Under the pieces are notes generated by a model. That model had not been told where the DNA came from, ran no database searches, and saw only the letters and a list, made by a program, of their open reading frames with translations. This document shows positions 51,377-61,075 of a stretch of DNA of 64,000 nt, one piece after another; within the stretch, counting starts at the first letter, position 1, and every line of letters starts with the position of its first letter. A program made the position numbers and the translations under genes. Source of the DNA: Alphaproteobacteria bacterium. GTDB taxonomy: Bacteria > Pseudomonadota > Alphaproteobacteria > Bin95. Location: the NCBI GenBank assembly GCA_022827685.1, contig JAJEIH010000054.1, positions 1-64,000 on the forward strand. The letters are read 5' to 3'.

Positions 51377-52588
51377 TCAGGCCACGGCGCCGGATGCCCT
51401 GAGCGCGGCGATCTCCCCCGGCGCGCGGCCGAGTTCTGCCAGAATCTCGTCCGTGTGCTGGCCGGTTTCCGGCGCGGGGGCCGGCGCCGTCTTCTCCGAG
51501 CCTTCGACCCAGACCGGCGCCGCGACCGTGTGGGTGGAGAGGCCCGACGGGTCATCATGGGGCACGACGATCTCCGCGGCCCTCATCTGCGGGTCCTCAG
51601 GGATGTCCTCGGTCCTGCCGACCACGCCGAACGCAAGGCCCTCTGCCTCCAGACGCTCCCGCCACACGGGCCAGGGCTCGCGGATGAACACTTCGTCCAG
51701 AACGGAAATCAGCTCGCGCGCATGGCGGTGCCGGGCCGGTTTCTCGGCGAAGCGCGGGTCCGAGCCGAGGTCCGGACGGTCGAGCGCGCGCAGCAGGTTC
51801 GGCCACTGCTTGTCCTCGTTTACCAGGCTCAGAATGAACCAGCGCCCGTCCGCGCAACGGTAGTGGTTGGCGACGCCGGTCGCCCAGTTCTCGCGCTTCG
51901 GCCGGGTCGGGATGTCGAGGCCGCAAAGCGCCGCCTGGGCGTAGAAGGCGTTGCACCACACGCCGTTCGCCATGAGGTTGGTGTGGACCTTGCCGCCCTT
52001 GCCGGTGACCTGGCGGCGGTAAAGCGCGGTCATGATCGCGGCGAACAGCGCCACGCCCGTCGGATGGTCGCCCATGCCGGGGAGCGAGCGGGCGGGCGAG
52101 CCCTCCGGGTCGGGGCGGACCAGGTCCATCAGCCCCGTGCGCGCCCAGAGCGCGGTGGAGTCGAAACCGGTCTTGCCGGCCTCCGGCCCCGCCTCGCCAT
52201 AGGCGGAGAGCGAGGCGTAGATCAGACGCTCGTTGAGGGGGGCTATGTCCTCGTAGCGGAGCCGCAGCTGTTCGCGCACGCGGGGCGGATAGTTGGTGAT
52301 GAACACATCGGCCGCCGCCGCGAGTTCCCGCAGCACCTCCCACCCGGCCTCCTGGCGCAGGTCCAGCGCGAGACCGCGCTTCGAGCGGTTGTCCATCATC
52401 CAGGAATAGTCCACACGGGACGAGGGAAACCCGGGAAAGGCCGACAGGCCGCGATAGGAATCGCCGGTCGGCGGCTCGACCTTGATGACGTCCGCGCCAA
52501 AGTCCGCGAGCATGGTGGCCGCCACCGGCGCGGCGATGAAGCTGGCCACGTCGAGAACCTTGAGGCCCGCAAGAAGAGGCTCCGCCAT
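51377..52588 (-). CDS. CaiB/BaiF family CoA transferase
   Basis: A 403-residue class III CoA transferase. N-terminus LAGLKVLDVASFIAAPVAATMLADFGADVIKVEPPTGDSYR and GLALDLRQEAGWEVLRELAAAADVFITNYPP are diagnostic; the catalytic Asp would lie in the segment AGPEAGKTGFDSTALWARTG. It moves CoA between an acyl-CoA and a free acid. In one leftward unit with the GMC oxidoreductase downstream and hspQ 21 bp upstream. Confidence 0.92.
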   Translation of the reverse strand: MAEPLLAGLKVLDVASFIAAPVAATMLADFGADVIKVEPPTGDSYRGLSAFPGFPSSRVDYSWMMDNRSKRGLALDLRQEAGWEVLRELAAAADVFITNYPPRVREQLRLRYEDIAPLNERLIYASLSAYGEAGPEAGKTGFDSTALWARTGLMDLVRPDPEGSPARSLPGMGDHPTGVALFAAIMTALYRRQVTGKGGKVHTNLMANGVWCNAFYAQAALCGLDIPTRPKRENWATGVANHYRCADGRWFILSLVNEDKQWPNLLRALDRPDLGSDPRFAEKPARHRHARELISVLDEVFIREPWPVWRERLEAEGLAFGVVGRTEDIPEDPQMRAAEIVVPHDDPSGLSTHTVAAPVWVEGSEKTAPAPAPETGQHTDEILAELGRAPGEIAALRASGAVA

Positions 52589-52609
52589 GGCGGCTCACTC
52601 CGGTTGGAT

Positions 52610-52939
52610 TCAGTTCTTGTAGTGGGCGAGAGGCGTGTACTGGCCGTCCTCGTATTCGCCGAACATCTCGTCCACCTGCGGATGCCGGCAGGGGCGGCCG
52701 GAATGGTCTTCGAGAAGGTTCTGCTCGGAGACGTAGGCGATATAGGTCGTCTCCGCGTTCTCCGCGAGCAGGTGGTAGAAGGGCTGGTCGCGGCGCGGGC
52801 GCACCTCCGCCGGGATCGACTCCCACCATTCCTCGGTGTTGGAAAAGGTCGGATCGACGTCGAAAATCACGCCCCGGAACGGGTAGCGGCGATGCCGCAC
52901 CACCTGGCCGATCCCGAATTTGGCTTCCCGCATGTCCAT
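52610..52939 (-). CDS. hspQ: Heat shock protein HspQ
   Basis: A 109-residue HspQ/YccV-type protein that binds hemimethylated DNA and, in enterobacteria, stimulates Lon. Core blocks are KFGIGQVVRHRRYPFRGVIFDVDP, QPFYHLLAENAETTYIAYVSEQNL and HPQVDEMF. ATG at 52939 or 52933. The Lon gene it may modulate is at 61076. Confidence 0.92.
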   Translation of the reverse strand: MDMREAKFGIGQVVRHRRYPFRGVIFDVDPTFSNTEEWWESIPAEVRPRRDQPFYHLLAENAETTYIAYVSEQNLLEDHSGRPCRHPQVDEMFGEYEDGQYTPLAHYKN

Positions 52940-53046
52940 GGGCTTCTGTCTTCGTCAGACGAAAGGTCGATCAGCGCGGACGCCCCCCGCGCTTCGTGGG
53001 CAAGAGCATAGTGCAGCCGAAGCATCCGGCAAGCGGCCGGACCGGC

Positions 53047-54219
53047 TCAGCCCGGACGGGGCCGTCCCGCGGGCGGGATGAAGGCGATGGCGCAGGCCGC
53101 CGCGACGGCGCAAACGGCGACCGCGAAAAACGGCCACTCGTAGCTGCCGAGCTCGTCATAGGCGAGGCCAGCCAGCGGCGGGCCGAACAGCGTGCCGATG
53201 CCGACGCTCGAATAGAGCAGCCCGATGATGGCCCCGACGGAGCGCAGCCCGAACAGGTCCGCCGTCACGGACGGCGCCAGCGCGACAAAGCCGCCATAGC
53301 AGAGCCCGAAAACGCCGGCGACGGCCGCCAGGTGCCAGAACGGTCCGACCAGCATCCATGCCGCCAGCATGGCGCCCATGCCGGCGTAAAGCAGCGAGAG
53401 GCAGAGCTTCCGCCCGATACGGTCCGCCACGGGAGCCAGGACGAACCGCCCGACTGTGCTGCCGACCCCGACGAGCGGCACGAGAGCGTTCGCCTCGACC
53501 AGAGAAAACCCCCGGTCGAGCGCATGGGGCACCGCATGCACGAAGGGAATGAAGATGCCGAAGGCGAGCACCAGGGTCGCGGCGTAGAGTATCCAGAACG
53601 TCCGGCTCGACAGCGCGTCGCCGACGGTAAAGCCCGGCAGGGCGGGGCCGGCGGCCGGTCCGGTCTCCGGCGCGGTCACGAAATGCGCCGCGCCGCCGCC
53701 CAGCACCAGCACGCCGAGCGCCAGCGCCAGATAGGCGAAGCGCCAGTCCACCGCCTCGATCAGGACGACGGCTATGAGGGGGGCGGCAAGCGTGCCGACG
53801 CCGATGCCGGCAACGGCGAAACCGGAGGCCATGCCCCTCCTTGCGGTGAACCAGCGCTGGACCGCGCCGACGGCCGGCACATAGGCCAGCCCGACCCCGA
53901 ATCCGACCCCGAGGCCGTATCCGAGGCACACCTGCCATAGCGTGGTCGCATGGGCGGCGACAAGCAGGCCGGCCCCGACCACGGCCATGCCGGCAATGCA
54001 CAGCTCTCGGGGCCCCATGATGTCGGCGATCCGCCCCGAGACCGCGCCGAAACCGAAATAGAGAAACGCCGCCAGCGAAAAGACCAGGCTCGTCTCGGCG
54101 CGAGTCGCGCCGAACTCCCGCTCGAGCGAGGGGAAGAAGGTCGAGAAGGTGTAGGCAGCTCCGAATCCGACGAACAGGACGACGAAGGTCGCCCCGACGA
54201 CGCCCCAGCCGTTTCTCAC
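53047..54219 (-). CDS. Major facilitator superfamily transporter
   Basis: A 390-residue MFS protein beginning RNGWGVVGATFVVLFVGFGAAYTFSTFFPSL, with about twelve segments and a central loop. The pattern RWFTARRGMASGFAVAGIGVGTLAAPLIAV is typical of the oxalate-formate or monocarboxylate porter branch. The start is GTG overlapping the TauD stop (GTGA). Together the two likely take up and oxidise an organic acid. Confidence 0.87.
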   Translation of the reverse strand: MRNGWGVVGATFVVLFVGFGAAYTFSTFFPSLEREFGATRAETSLVFSLAAFLYFGFGAVSGRIADIMGPRELCIAGMAVVGAGLLVAAHATTLWQVCLGYGLGVGFGVGLAYVPAVGAVQRWFTARRGMASGFAVAGIGVGTLAAPLIAVVLIEAVDWRFAYLALALGVLVLGGGAAHFVTAPETGPAAGPALPGFTVGDALSSRTFWILYAATLVLAFGIFIPFVHAVPHALDRGFSLVEANALVPLVGVGSTVGRFVLAPVADRIGRKLCLSLLYAGMGAMLAAWMLVGPFWHLAAVAGVFGLCYGGFVALAPSVTADLFGLRSVGAIIGLLYSSVGIGTLFGPPLAGLAYDELGSYEWPFFAVAVCAVAAACAIAFIPPAGRPRPG

Positions 54220-55076
54220 GCGGCGGTGGGTCCGATTCCGGCGACGGTCGTGCGATGCATCACCCGGCGGTATTTCCCCTTGTTCCAGGGCCGGCCGCGA
54301 TGCAGGCAGCAGCGGTTGTCCCACATGACCAGATCGCCCTGCCGCCAGCTGTGGGCGTAGGTGTAGCGCCCCTGCACGATTCGCTCGGTCAGGCTGCGCA
54401 GGAAGGCGCGGCTCTCCTCGACATCGCGGCCGCGTATGTGGCTCGCATGGGCGCCGGCGTAGAGGTTGCGGCGGCCGTTGGCCGGGTTGCTGCGGACCAC
54501 GGCCTGCGGCACCGGCGGCGTCTCGCTGCGCTGCGCCTCGTCCACAAGGTCGCCGCGTATCAGCCCGCGCGAATAGGCGAAGTCATGGATGGCGACCAGA
54601 CCGTCCAGTTCCTCCTTGAGGGCGTCGTCCAGATCGTCCCAGGCGGCGCGGCCGGTAGCGAATTCCGTTTCGCCCTCTTCGGGGGGCACCTCGCGCCCGG
54701 ACAGCAGCGAAGCCGTGGCGGGCACGCGCTTGAACGAGCTGTCCGTGTGCCACATCTCGTTGCCGGAGTTGTACACATTGCGCCAGTCTTCCACCGGAAG
54801 GATCGTGTCGGTTTCCGGATCGACATTGGAGATGAGGGCAATCTCGGACCCCGCGCCGGCATTGGAGCGCACCGTGCCTTCCAACGGCCCGAACCGCCTT
54901 GAAAATTCGATCTGCTGCCGGTCGTCTATCTGCTGGCCCCTGAACACCAGAACCGAATAATCGTTGAAAAGGCGGGCGATTTCGGCAAAGTCGGAATTGC
55001 TCACGCCCTCGGCGATATCGACGCCCGAGACTTCGGCGCCGAACACCGGGGTCAGCTGCTTGAAGGTGACGGTCAT
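54216..55076 (-). CDS. TauD/TfdA family 2-oxoglutarate-dependent dioxygenase
   Basis: A 286-residue Fe(II)/2-oxoglutarate dioxygenase. Metal ligands are His110 and Asp112 (MWHTDSSF) and His259 (RCCLHRG), and the 2OG-binding Arg is Arg275 (MHRTTV). The family includes taurine, 2,4-D and alkylsulfate dioxygenases. Coupled to an MFS transporter. 54 bp separate it from the divergent transketolase-like gene. Confidence 0.92.
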   Translation of the reverse strand: MTVTFKQLTPVFGAEVSGVDIAEGVSNSDFAEIARLFNDYSVLVFRGQQIDDRQQIEFSRRFGPLEGTVRSNAGAGSEIALISNVDPETDTILPVEDWRNVYNSGNEMWHTDSSFKRVPATASLLSGREVPPEEGETEFATGRAAWDDLDDALKEELDGLVAIHDFAYSRGLIRGDLVDEAQRSETPPVPQAVVRSNPANGRRNLYAGAHASHIRGRDVEESRAFLRSLTERIVQGRYTYAHSWRQGDLVMWDNRCCLHRGRPWNKGKYRRVMHRTTVAGIGPTAA

Positions 55077-55130
55077 GGCGTTTCCTCCCGGCAGCGATTG
55101 AACCAGCCTGGAAGGCGGTTGAAAAGAAGC

Positions 55131-57419
55131 ATGGACGCGGAACGCCTTGCAGACCTGGAAGCGCTCGAGCGCAAGGTGCTCTGGCTGTCTTCCTGGATGA
55201 TCCACAACGCCAACCACCTCCGCGAAAGCCGCGACGGGTTGAAGGTGGGAGGGCACCAGGCGTCCAGCGCGTCGGTCGCGACGATCCTGACGGCGCTCTA
55301 TTTCGACACGCTGAAGCTGGGCGACCGGGTGGCGGTGAAGCCCCATGCAAGCCCGGTCTATCATGCCATCCAGTATCTGCTCGGACGGCAGTCGCGCGAG
55401 AAACTGGAGCGCTTCCGCGCATTCGGCGGCGCGCAGAGCTACCCCTCGCGCACCAAGGACAGCGACGACGTCGATTTCTCCACCGGCTCGGTCGGGCTCG
55501 GGGTGGGGATCACCACATTCGCCTCCATCATGCAGGACTATGTGCGCATGAAGGGGCTGGGGGACGGCAGCCCGCCCGGACGGATGGTGGCCGTAATGGG
55601 CGATGCCGAGATCGACGAGGGCAATATCTTCGAGGCGATGCTCGAAGGCTGGAAGCACGATGTCCGCAATCTGTGGTGGATCATCGACTACAACCGCCAG
55701 AGTCTGGACTCGGTCGTGACCGACCGCCTGTTCCGACGCTTCGACGGCATTTTCCGGGCGATGGGATGGCAGGTCCACACGCTCAAATACGGGAAGCGCC
55801 TTCAGGCGGCCTTCCGGAAACGGGACGGCAAGGCTCTGGAACGCTGGATCGACGATTGCCCGAACTCCCGCTACTCGGCCCTCGTGTACAAGGGCGGGGC
55901 GGCCTGGAGAGAGGCGCTGGAGGACGACCTCGGCCATCTCGCCGGAATCCGCAGCCTGCTGAAGCGCCATGACGACGAGCAGCTGCACGGCCTCATGACC
56001 AATCTTGCCGGGCAGGACATGGCTGCCGTGCTCGAAGGGTTCGCTGCGGTCGAGGACGACCGGCCGACCTGCTTCATCGCTTACACGATCAAGGGCTACG
56101 GCCTGCCCTTCGCGGGCCACAAGGACAATCACGCCGGCCTCATGAATCCGGACCAGATGGAAGCGTTCCGGGCATCCGTCGGCATCCGGCCGGGCGAGGA
56201 GTGGGAACCCGAGGCCGGGCTCGACATCGCGCCGGAACGGCTGCACGCGGCCATTGAAGGTTCATCCTTCTTCTGCAGTCCGCCCCGCCGCCTGGAAGCG
56301 CCGCCTGTCGCGCTGCCCGACCGGCTGGAGGCGCCGGCCGGCGCGCGCATGTCCACCCAGGAGGCGTTCGGGCGAATTCTGGTCGAAATCGCCCGGGAAG
56401 GCGGACCGCTGGCGGACCGTATCGTGACCGCCTCGCCGGATGTCACGGTTTCCACGGGGCTCGGCGGCTGGGTGAACCGGCGCGGCATATTCGCGCGCGA
56501 AGTCGTGGAGGATGTCTTCCGGGAAGAGAATGTCGTCTCGGCCCAGCGCTGGCGGCAGGGTCCGACCGGCCAGCATGTCGAGCTCGGCATAGCGGAGAAC
56601 AACCTGTTCCTTTGCCTGGCCGCGCTCGGCCTTTCGGCGGAACTTACCGGCGAACGCCTCTTTCCGGTTGGAACGCTTTACGACCCGTTTATCGCCCGGG
56701 GGCTGGATGCCCTCAATTACGCCGCATACCAGGACGCGCGCTTCATGGTCGTGGCGACCCCCTCGGGCGTCACGCTTGCTCCGGAAGGCGGCGCGCACCA
56801 GTCCAGCACCACGCCGAACATCGGCATTGCCCAGCCCGGCTTGACCGCATTCGAACCGGCTTACGCCGACGAGCTTGCCGCAATCATGCATTGGGGTTTC
56901 GAGCACATGCAGGCCAGGGACGGCGGATCGGTTTACCTGCGCCTTTCGACCCGCCCGCTCGACCAGCCGGAGCGCGAGCTGGACGTTTCAGCCGTGATCT
57001 CCGGAGGCTACTGGCTGGAGCCTCCGGCGGACGGAACGGAGCTTGCGATCGTCGCCATGGGGCCGGTGCTTCCCGAAGCTCTGGCAGCGCTTGCGGCAAT
57101 TCGCGAAGACGTTCCCGGAGCGGGCCTGCTGGCGGTCACCTCCATCGACCGCTTGCACGGCGACTGGCTGGCGCGCGGCGACGGGAGCTGCGTGGCGCAG
57201 CTGTTGGGCCGGGTGTCGCGCAGGGGCGGGCTGGTGACCGTTCTCGACGGCCATCCGAGCGCGCTCGGGTGGCTCGGCTCGGTTGCCGGACATCGCGTCG
57301 AGGCATTGGGGACGACGGATTTCGGCCAGTCGGGCGACATCCCCGACCTTTACCGGGCTCACGGTCTGGATGCGGACGCCATTCTCGGGGCGGCCGCGAG
57401 GCTTTCGCTGCGCTCTTGA
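55131..57419 (+). CDS. ThDP-dependent transketolase/AceE-like enzyme
   Basis: A 762-residue protein containing a full ThDP fold. The diphosphate-binding motif is VMGDAEIDEGNIFEAM...DYNRQSLDS (about 165-200), close to the GDGEMDEPES...NLQRLDG form of homodimeric pyruvate dehydrogenase E1. Other landmarks are GGHQASSASVATILTALYF, HASPVYHAIQYLLGR, YTIKGYGLPFAGHKDNH and, in the pyrimidine half, QHVELGIAENNLFL. It is about 120 residues shorter than AceE, and no E2 or E3 gene adjoins it. So it may be a stand-alone 2-oxoacid decarboxylase or ketolase. Start chosen at MDAERLADLEALERK (AAAAGAAG upstream). Confidence 0.85.
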   Translation: MDAERLADLEALERKVLWLSSWMIHNANHLRESRDGLKVGGHQASSASVATILTALYFDTLKLGDRVAVKPHASPVYHAIQYLLGRQSREKLERFRAFGGAQSYPSRTKDSDDVDFSTGSVGLGVGITTFASIMQDYVRMKGLGDGSPPGRMVAVMGDAEIDEGNIFEAMLEGWKHDVRNLWWIIDYNRQSLDSVVTDRLFRRFDGIFRAMGWQVHTLKYGKRLQAAFRKRDGKALERWIDDCPNSRYSALVYKGGAAWREALEDDLGHLAGIRSLLKRHDDEQLHGLMTNLAGQDMAAVLEGFAAVEDDRPTCFIAYTIKGYGLPFAGHKDNHAGLMNPDQMEAFRASVGIRPGEEWEPEAGLDIAPERLHAAIEGSSFFCSPPRRLEAPPVALPDRLEAPAGARMSTQEAFGRILVEIAREGGPLADRIVTASPDVTVSTGLGGWVNRRGIFAREVVEDVFREENVVSAQRWRQGPTGQHVELGIAENNLFLCLAALGLSAELTGERLFPVGTLYDPFIARGLDALNYAAYQDARFMVVATPSGVTLAPEGGAHQSSTTPNIGIAQPGLTAFEPAYADELAAIMHWGFEHMQARDGGSVYLRLSTRPLDQPERELDVSAVISGGYWLEPPADGTELAIVAMGPVLPEALAALAAIREDVPGAGLLAVTSIDRLHGDWLARGDGSCVAQLLGRVSRRGGLVTVLDGHPSALGWLGSVAGHRVEALGTTDFGQSGDIPDLYRAHGLDADAILGAAARLSLRS

Positions 57420-57458
57420 GCCGTCCGGCTTTTCGATATAAGTCTCCGCCCCTCCCCG

Positions 57459-57544
57459 GCGGGCGTGGCGGAATTGGTAGACGCGCCGGATTTAGGATCC
57501 GGTGGCCTGCGGCCGTGGGGGTTCAAGTCCCTCCGCCCGCACCA
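57459..57544 (+). tRNA. tRNA-Leu (anticodon UAG)
   Basis: A complete class II tRNA with encoded CCA. The acceptor GCGGGCG pairs with CGCCCGC, the anticodon stem CCGGA/TCCGG holds loop TTTAGGA (anticodon TAG), a long variable arm (TGGCCTGCGGCCGTG) is present, and the T arm has GTTCAAGTC. A leucine tRNA reading CUN. Confidence 0.97.
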
Positions 57545-57594
57545 GGGACCGCCCGGCCGGGCGTCGTCGACCGTAACCAGTTGAAGCCCTTCAT

Positions 57595-58947
57595 ATGCAG
57601 ATTACCGAGACACTTGCCGACGGGCTGAAGCACGACTTTCGCGTTGTCGTGCCGGCCGAAGACCTGCGCTCAAAGATCGACGACAAGCTCGCCGAATACG
57701 GCGCGAACATGCGTCTGCCGGGGTTCAGGCCGGGGAAGGCGCCGTTGAAGATCCTGCGCCAGCGCTTCGGCAGGGCGGTCGAGGGGGAAATCCTTCAGGA
57801 CACCATCAACCGCGGCACGCAGCAGGCGATAGAGGAACGGGGGCTGAAACCGGCGGTTATGCCGCAGATCGACATGGTCTCGGACCTCGCGAACGGGCTG
57901 CCGGCCGGGACGGATCTGGAATACACCGTGAGTGTCGAGGCGCTGCCGGACATCGAGCCTATCGACTTCGCTTCCCTGGAACTCGAGCGCCTCGAAGCCG
58001 AGCCCGCCGACGAGGTCGTCGAGGAAGAAATCGGCCTCATCGCACAGCGCACTGCCGAATTGACGCCGGTTGAGGACGGGCGCGCCGCTGCTGAGGGTGA
58101 CACGCTGACCATCGACTTCGAAGGCAAGATCGATGGCGAGGCGTTTGCGGGCGGGGCTGCCGAAGACTACGAGATCGAGCTCGGCACCGGTGAGTTCATT
58201 CCCGGCTTCGAGGACCAGCTGGTCGGCGCGTGCGCCGGCGAGTCCCGCGATGTCGAGGTCGAGTTCCCGGAGGAGTACAATGCGGCGCACCTGGCCGGCA
58301 AAGCCGCGGTGTTTTCGGTAGAGGTCAAGGAAATCCGGGAGCGGAAGGCCGCCGATCCGGACGACGAGATGGCCAAGCGGATCGGTTTCGACGATCTGGC
58401 AGCGCTGCGCCAGAGCGTCATCGACCGCATCAAGGGACATTATGGCGGGGTCGCCCGCATGATCGTCAAAAGGCAGCTCTTCGACCGGTTGGAGAAGGAG
58501 CACGACTTCCCCCTGCCCGAGAGCATGGTCGAGACCGAGTTCGAGTCGATCTGGGGCGAAATCGAGAGGCGGCTGGAGGAATCCGACGCGGAAGAGGTTC
58601 GCGAGGGCAAGACCGATGACGAGTTGAAGGACGAGTACAGGAAGGTCGCGGAGCGGCGCATCCGCCTCGGCCTCCTGCTTGCAGAAGTCGGCCGGCAGAA
58701 CAATATCGAGGTCAACCAGGAAGACCTGCAGCGGGCCATGGCTTCGCAGATTCAGCAGTTTCCCGGGCAGGAAGAGGTCGTATTGGACTTCTACCGCAAG
58801 AACCCGTCAGCCCTGTCCCAGTTCGAAGGGCCGATTCTGGAGAACAAGGTGGTCGAATTCATTCTCGAACTCGCCCAGGTCACGACCCGCGAGGTGAGCG
58901 CCGAGGAGTTGATCGCGGCGTCCGAAGGCGTTTCCGAAGAGGAGTAG
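57595..58947 (+). CDS. tig: Trigger factor
   Basis: A 450-residue ribosome-associated chaperone. The N-terminal ribosome-binding domain has the signature GFRPGKAPLKILRQRFG (about 43-59). The FKBP-type PPIase domain follows (about 150-245; EGDTLTIDFEGKIDGEAF, EFIPGFEDQLVGA), then the long C-terminal arms (about 250-430) and an acidic tail (SEGVSEEE). First gene of the tig-clpP-clpX-lon group. Confidence 0.98.
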   Translation: MQITETLADGLKHDFRVVVPAEDLRSKIDDKLAEYGANMRLPGFRPGKAPLKILRQRFGRAVEGEILQDTINRGTQQAIEERGLKPAVMPQIDMVSDLANGLPAGTDLEYTVSVEALPDIEPIDFASLELERLEAEPADEVVEEEIGLIAQRTAELTPVEDGRAAAEGDTLTIDFEGKIDGEAFAGGAAEDYEIELGTGEFIPGFEDQLVGACAGESRDVEVEFPEEYNAAHLAGKAAVFSVEVKEIRERKAADPDDEMAKRIGFDDLAALRQSVIDRIKGHYGGVARMIVKRQLFDRLEKEHDFPLPESMVETEFESIWGEIERRLEESDAEEVREGKTDDELKDEYRKVAERRIRLGLLLAEVGRQNNIEVNQEDLQRAMASQIQQFPGQEEVVLDFYRKNPSALSQFEGPILENKVVEFILELAQVTTREVSAEELIAASEGVSEEE

Positions 58948-58956
58948 GCGGCGGCC

Positions 58957-59589
58957 ATGCGCGATCCGAAGGAAGTCTATATGAACACGCTCGTGCCCAT
59001 GGTGGTGGAGAGCACCAACCGGGGCGAACGCGCCTACGACATTTATTCCCGGCTGCTCAAGGAAAGGATCATCTTTCTGACGGGGCCGGTCTTCGATCAG
59101 GTGGGTGCGCTGATTGCGGCGCAATTGCTGTTTCTGGAGGCGGAGAACCCCAGCAAGGACATCTCGTTCTATATCAACTCGCCGGGCGGCGCGGTGACGG
59201 CCGGCCTCGCGATCTACGACACCATGCAATATATCCGCTGCGATGTCTCGACCGTGTGCATCGGGCAGGCCGCTTCGATGGGGTCGCTGCTGCTGTCCGC
59301 CGGGGCCCCGGGCAAGCGCTACGCACTGCCCAATGCGCGGGTGATGGTGCATCAGCCTTCCGGCGGATTTCACGGCCAGGCCAGCGACATAGAAATTCAT
59401 GCGCGCGAGATCCTGGCGCTTCGGGGCCGGCTGAACGAAATCTATGTGAAGCACTGCGGCCAATCGCTTGAAAAGGTGGAAGAAGCGCTCGACCGCGACC
59501 GATTCATGAGCCCGGAGGAAGCCCGGGAGTTCGGCATCGTGGACGAGGTGGTCGAACACCGTATTCCGGGCGAAGAGGAACCGGCCTGA
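58957..59589 (+). CDS. clpP: ATP-dependent Clp protease proteolytic subunit
   Basis: A 210-residue serine peptidase. Catalytic Ser107 (GQAASMGS), His132 (MVHQPSGG) and Asp181 (LDRDRFM) are all present. It forms a tetradecameric chamber fed by ClpX or ClpA. Nine bases separate it from tig, whose last codons carry its AGGAG. Confidence 0.98.
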   Translation: MRDPKEVYMNTLVPMVVESTNRGERAYDIYSRLLKERIIFLTGPVFDQVGALIAAQLLFLEAENPSKDISFYINSPGGAVTAGLAIYDTMQYIRCDVSTVCIGQAASMGSLLLSAGAPGKRYALPNARVMVHQPSGGFHGQASDIEIHAREILALRGRLNEIYVKHCGQSLEKVEEALDRDRFMSPEEAREFGIVDEVVEHRIPGEEEPA

Positions 59590-59710
59590 AAAAGCTGCCG
59601 CAGGCGCAGCAATCCATGTCGATACGGAAAGCGTTGGCCCGGCGGGCAAACCCGGCTAACATGCCGGTGCGGCTTTCGGGCTGCCGCTTCGGGGAATGTT
59701 GGGATCGAAG

Positions 59711-60973
<1,263 letters not shown>

Positions 60974-61075
60974 ACGGGCTGCGGCCTCTTCCCAGATTAA
61001 GGACCGTGCGAGGCGGTTGTAAAATGATGTCATCGAGGCAGCCTTGCCACTCACAAAGCCTCCCGGGGATGCATC

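Noticed and set aside
49862-53011. An open frame of about 1,050 codons on the plus strand opposite the GMC and CaiB genes
   Set aside because: Arg/Ala/His-rich shadow of the real minus-strand genes with no recognisable domain.
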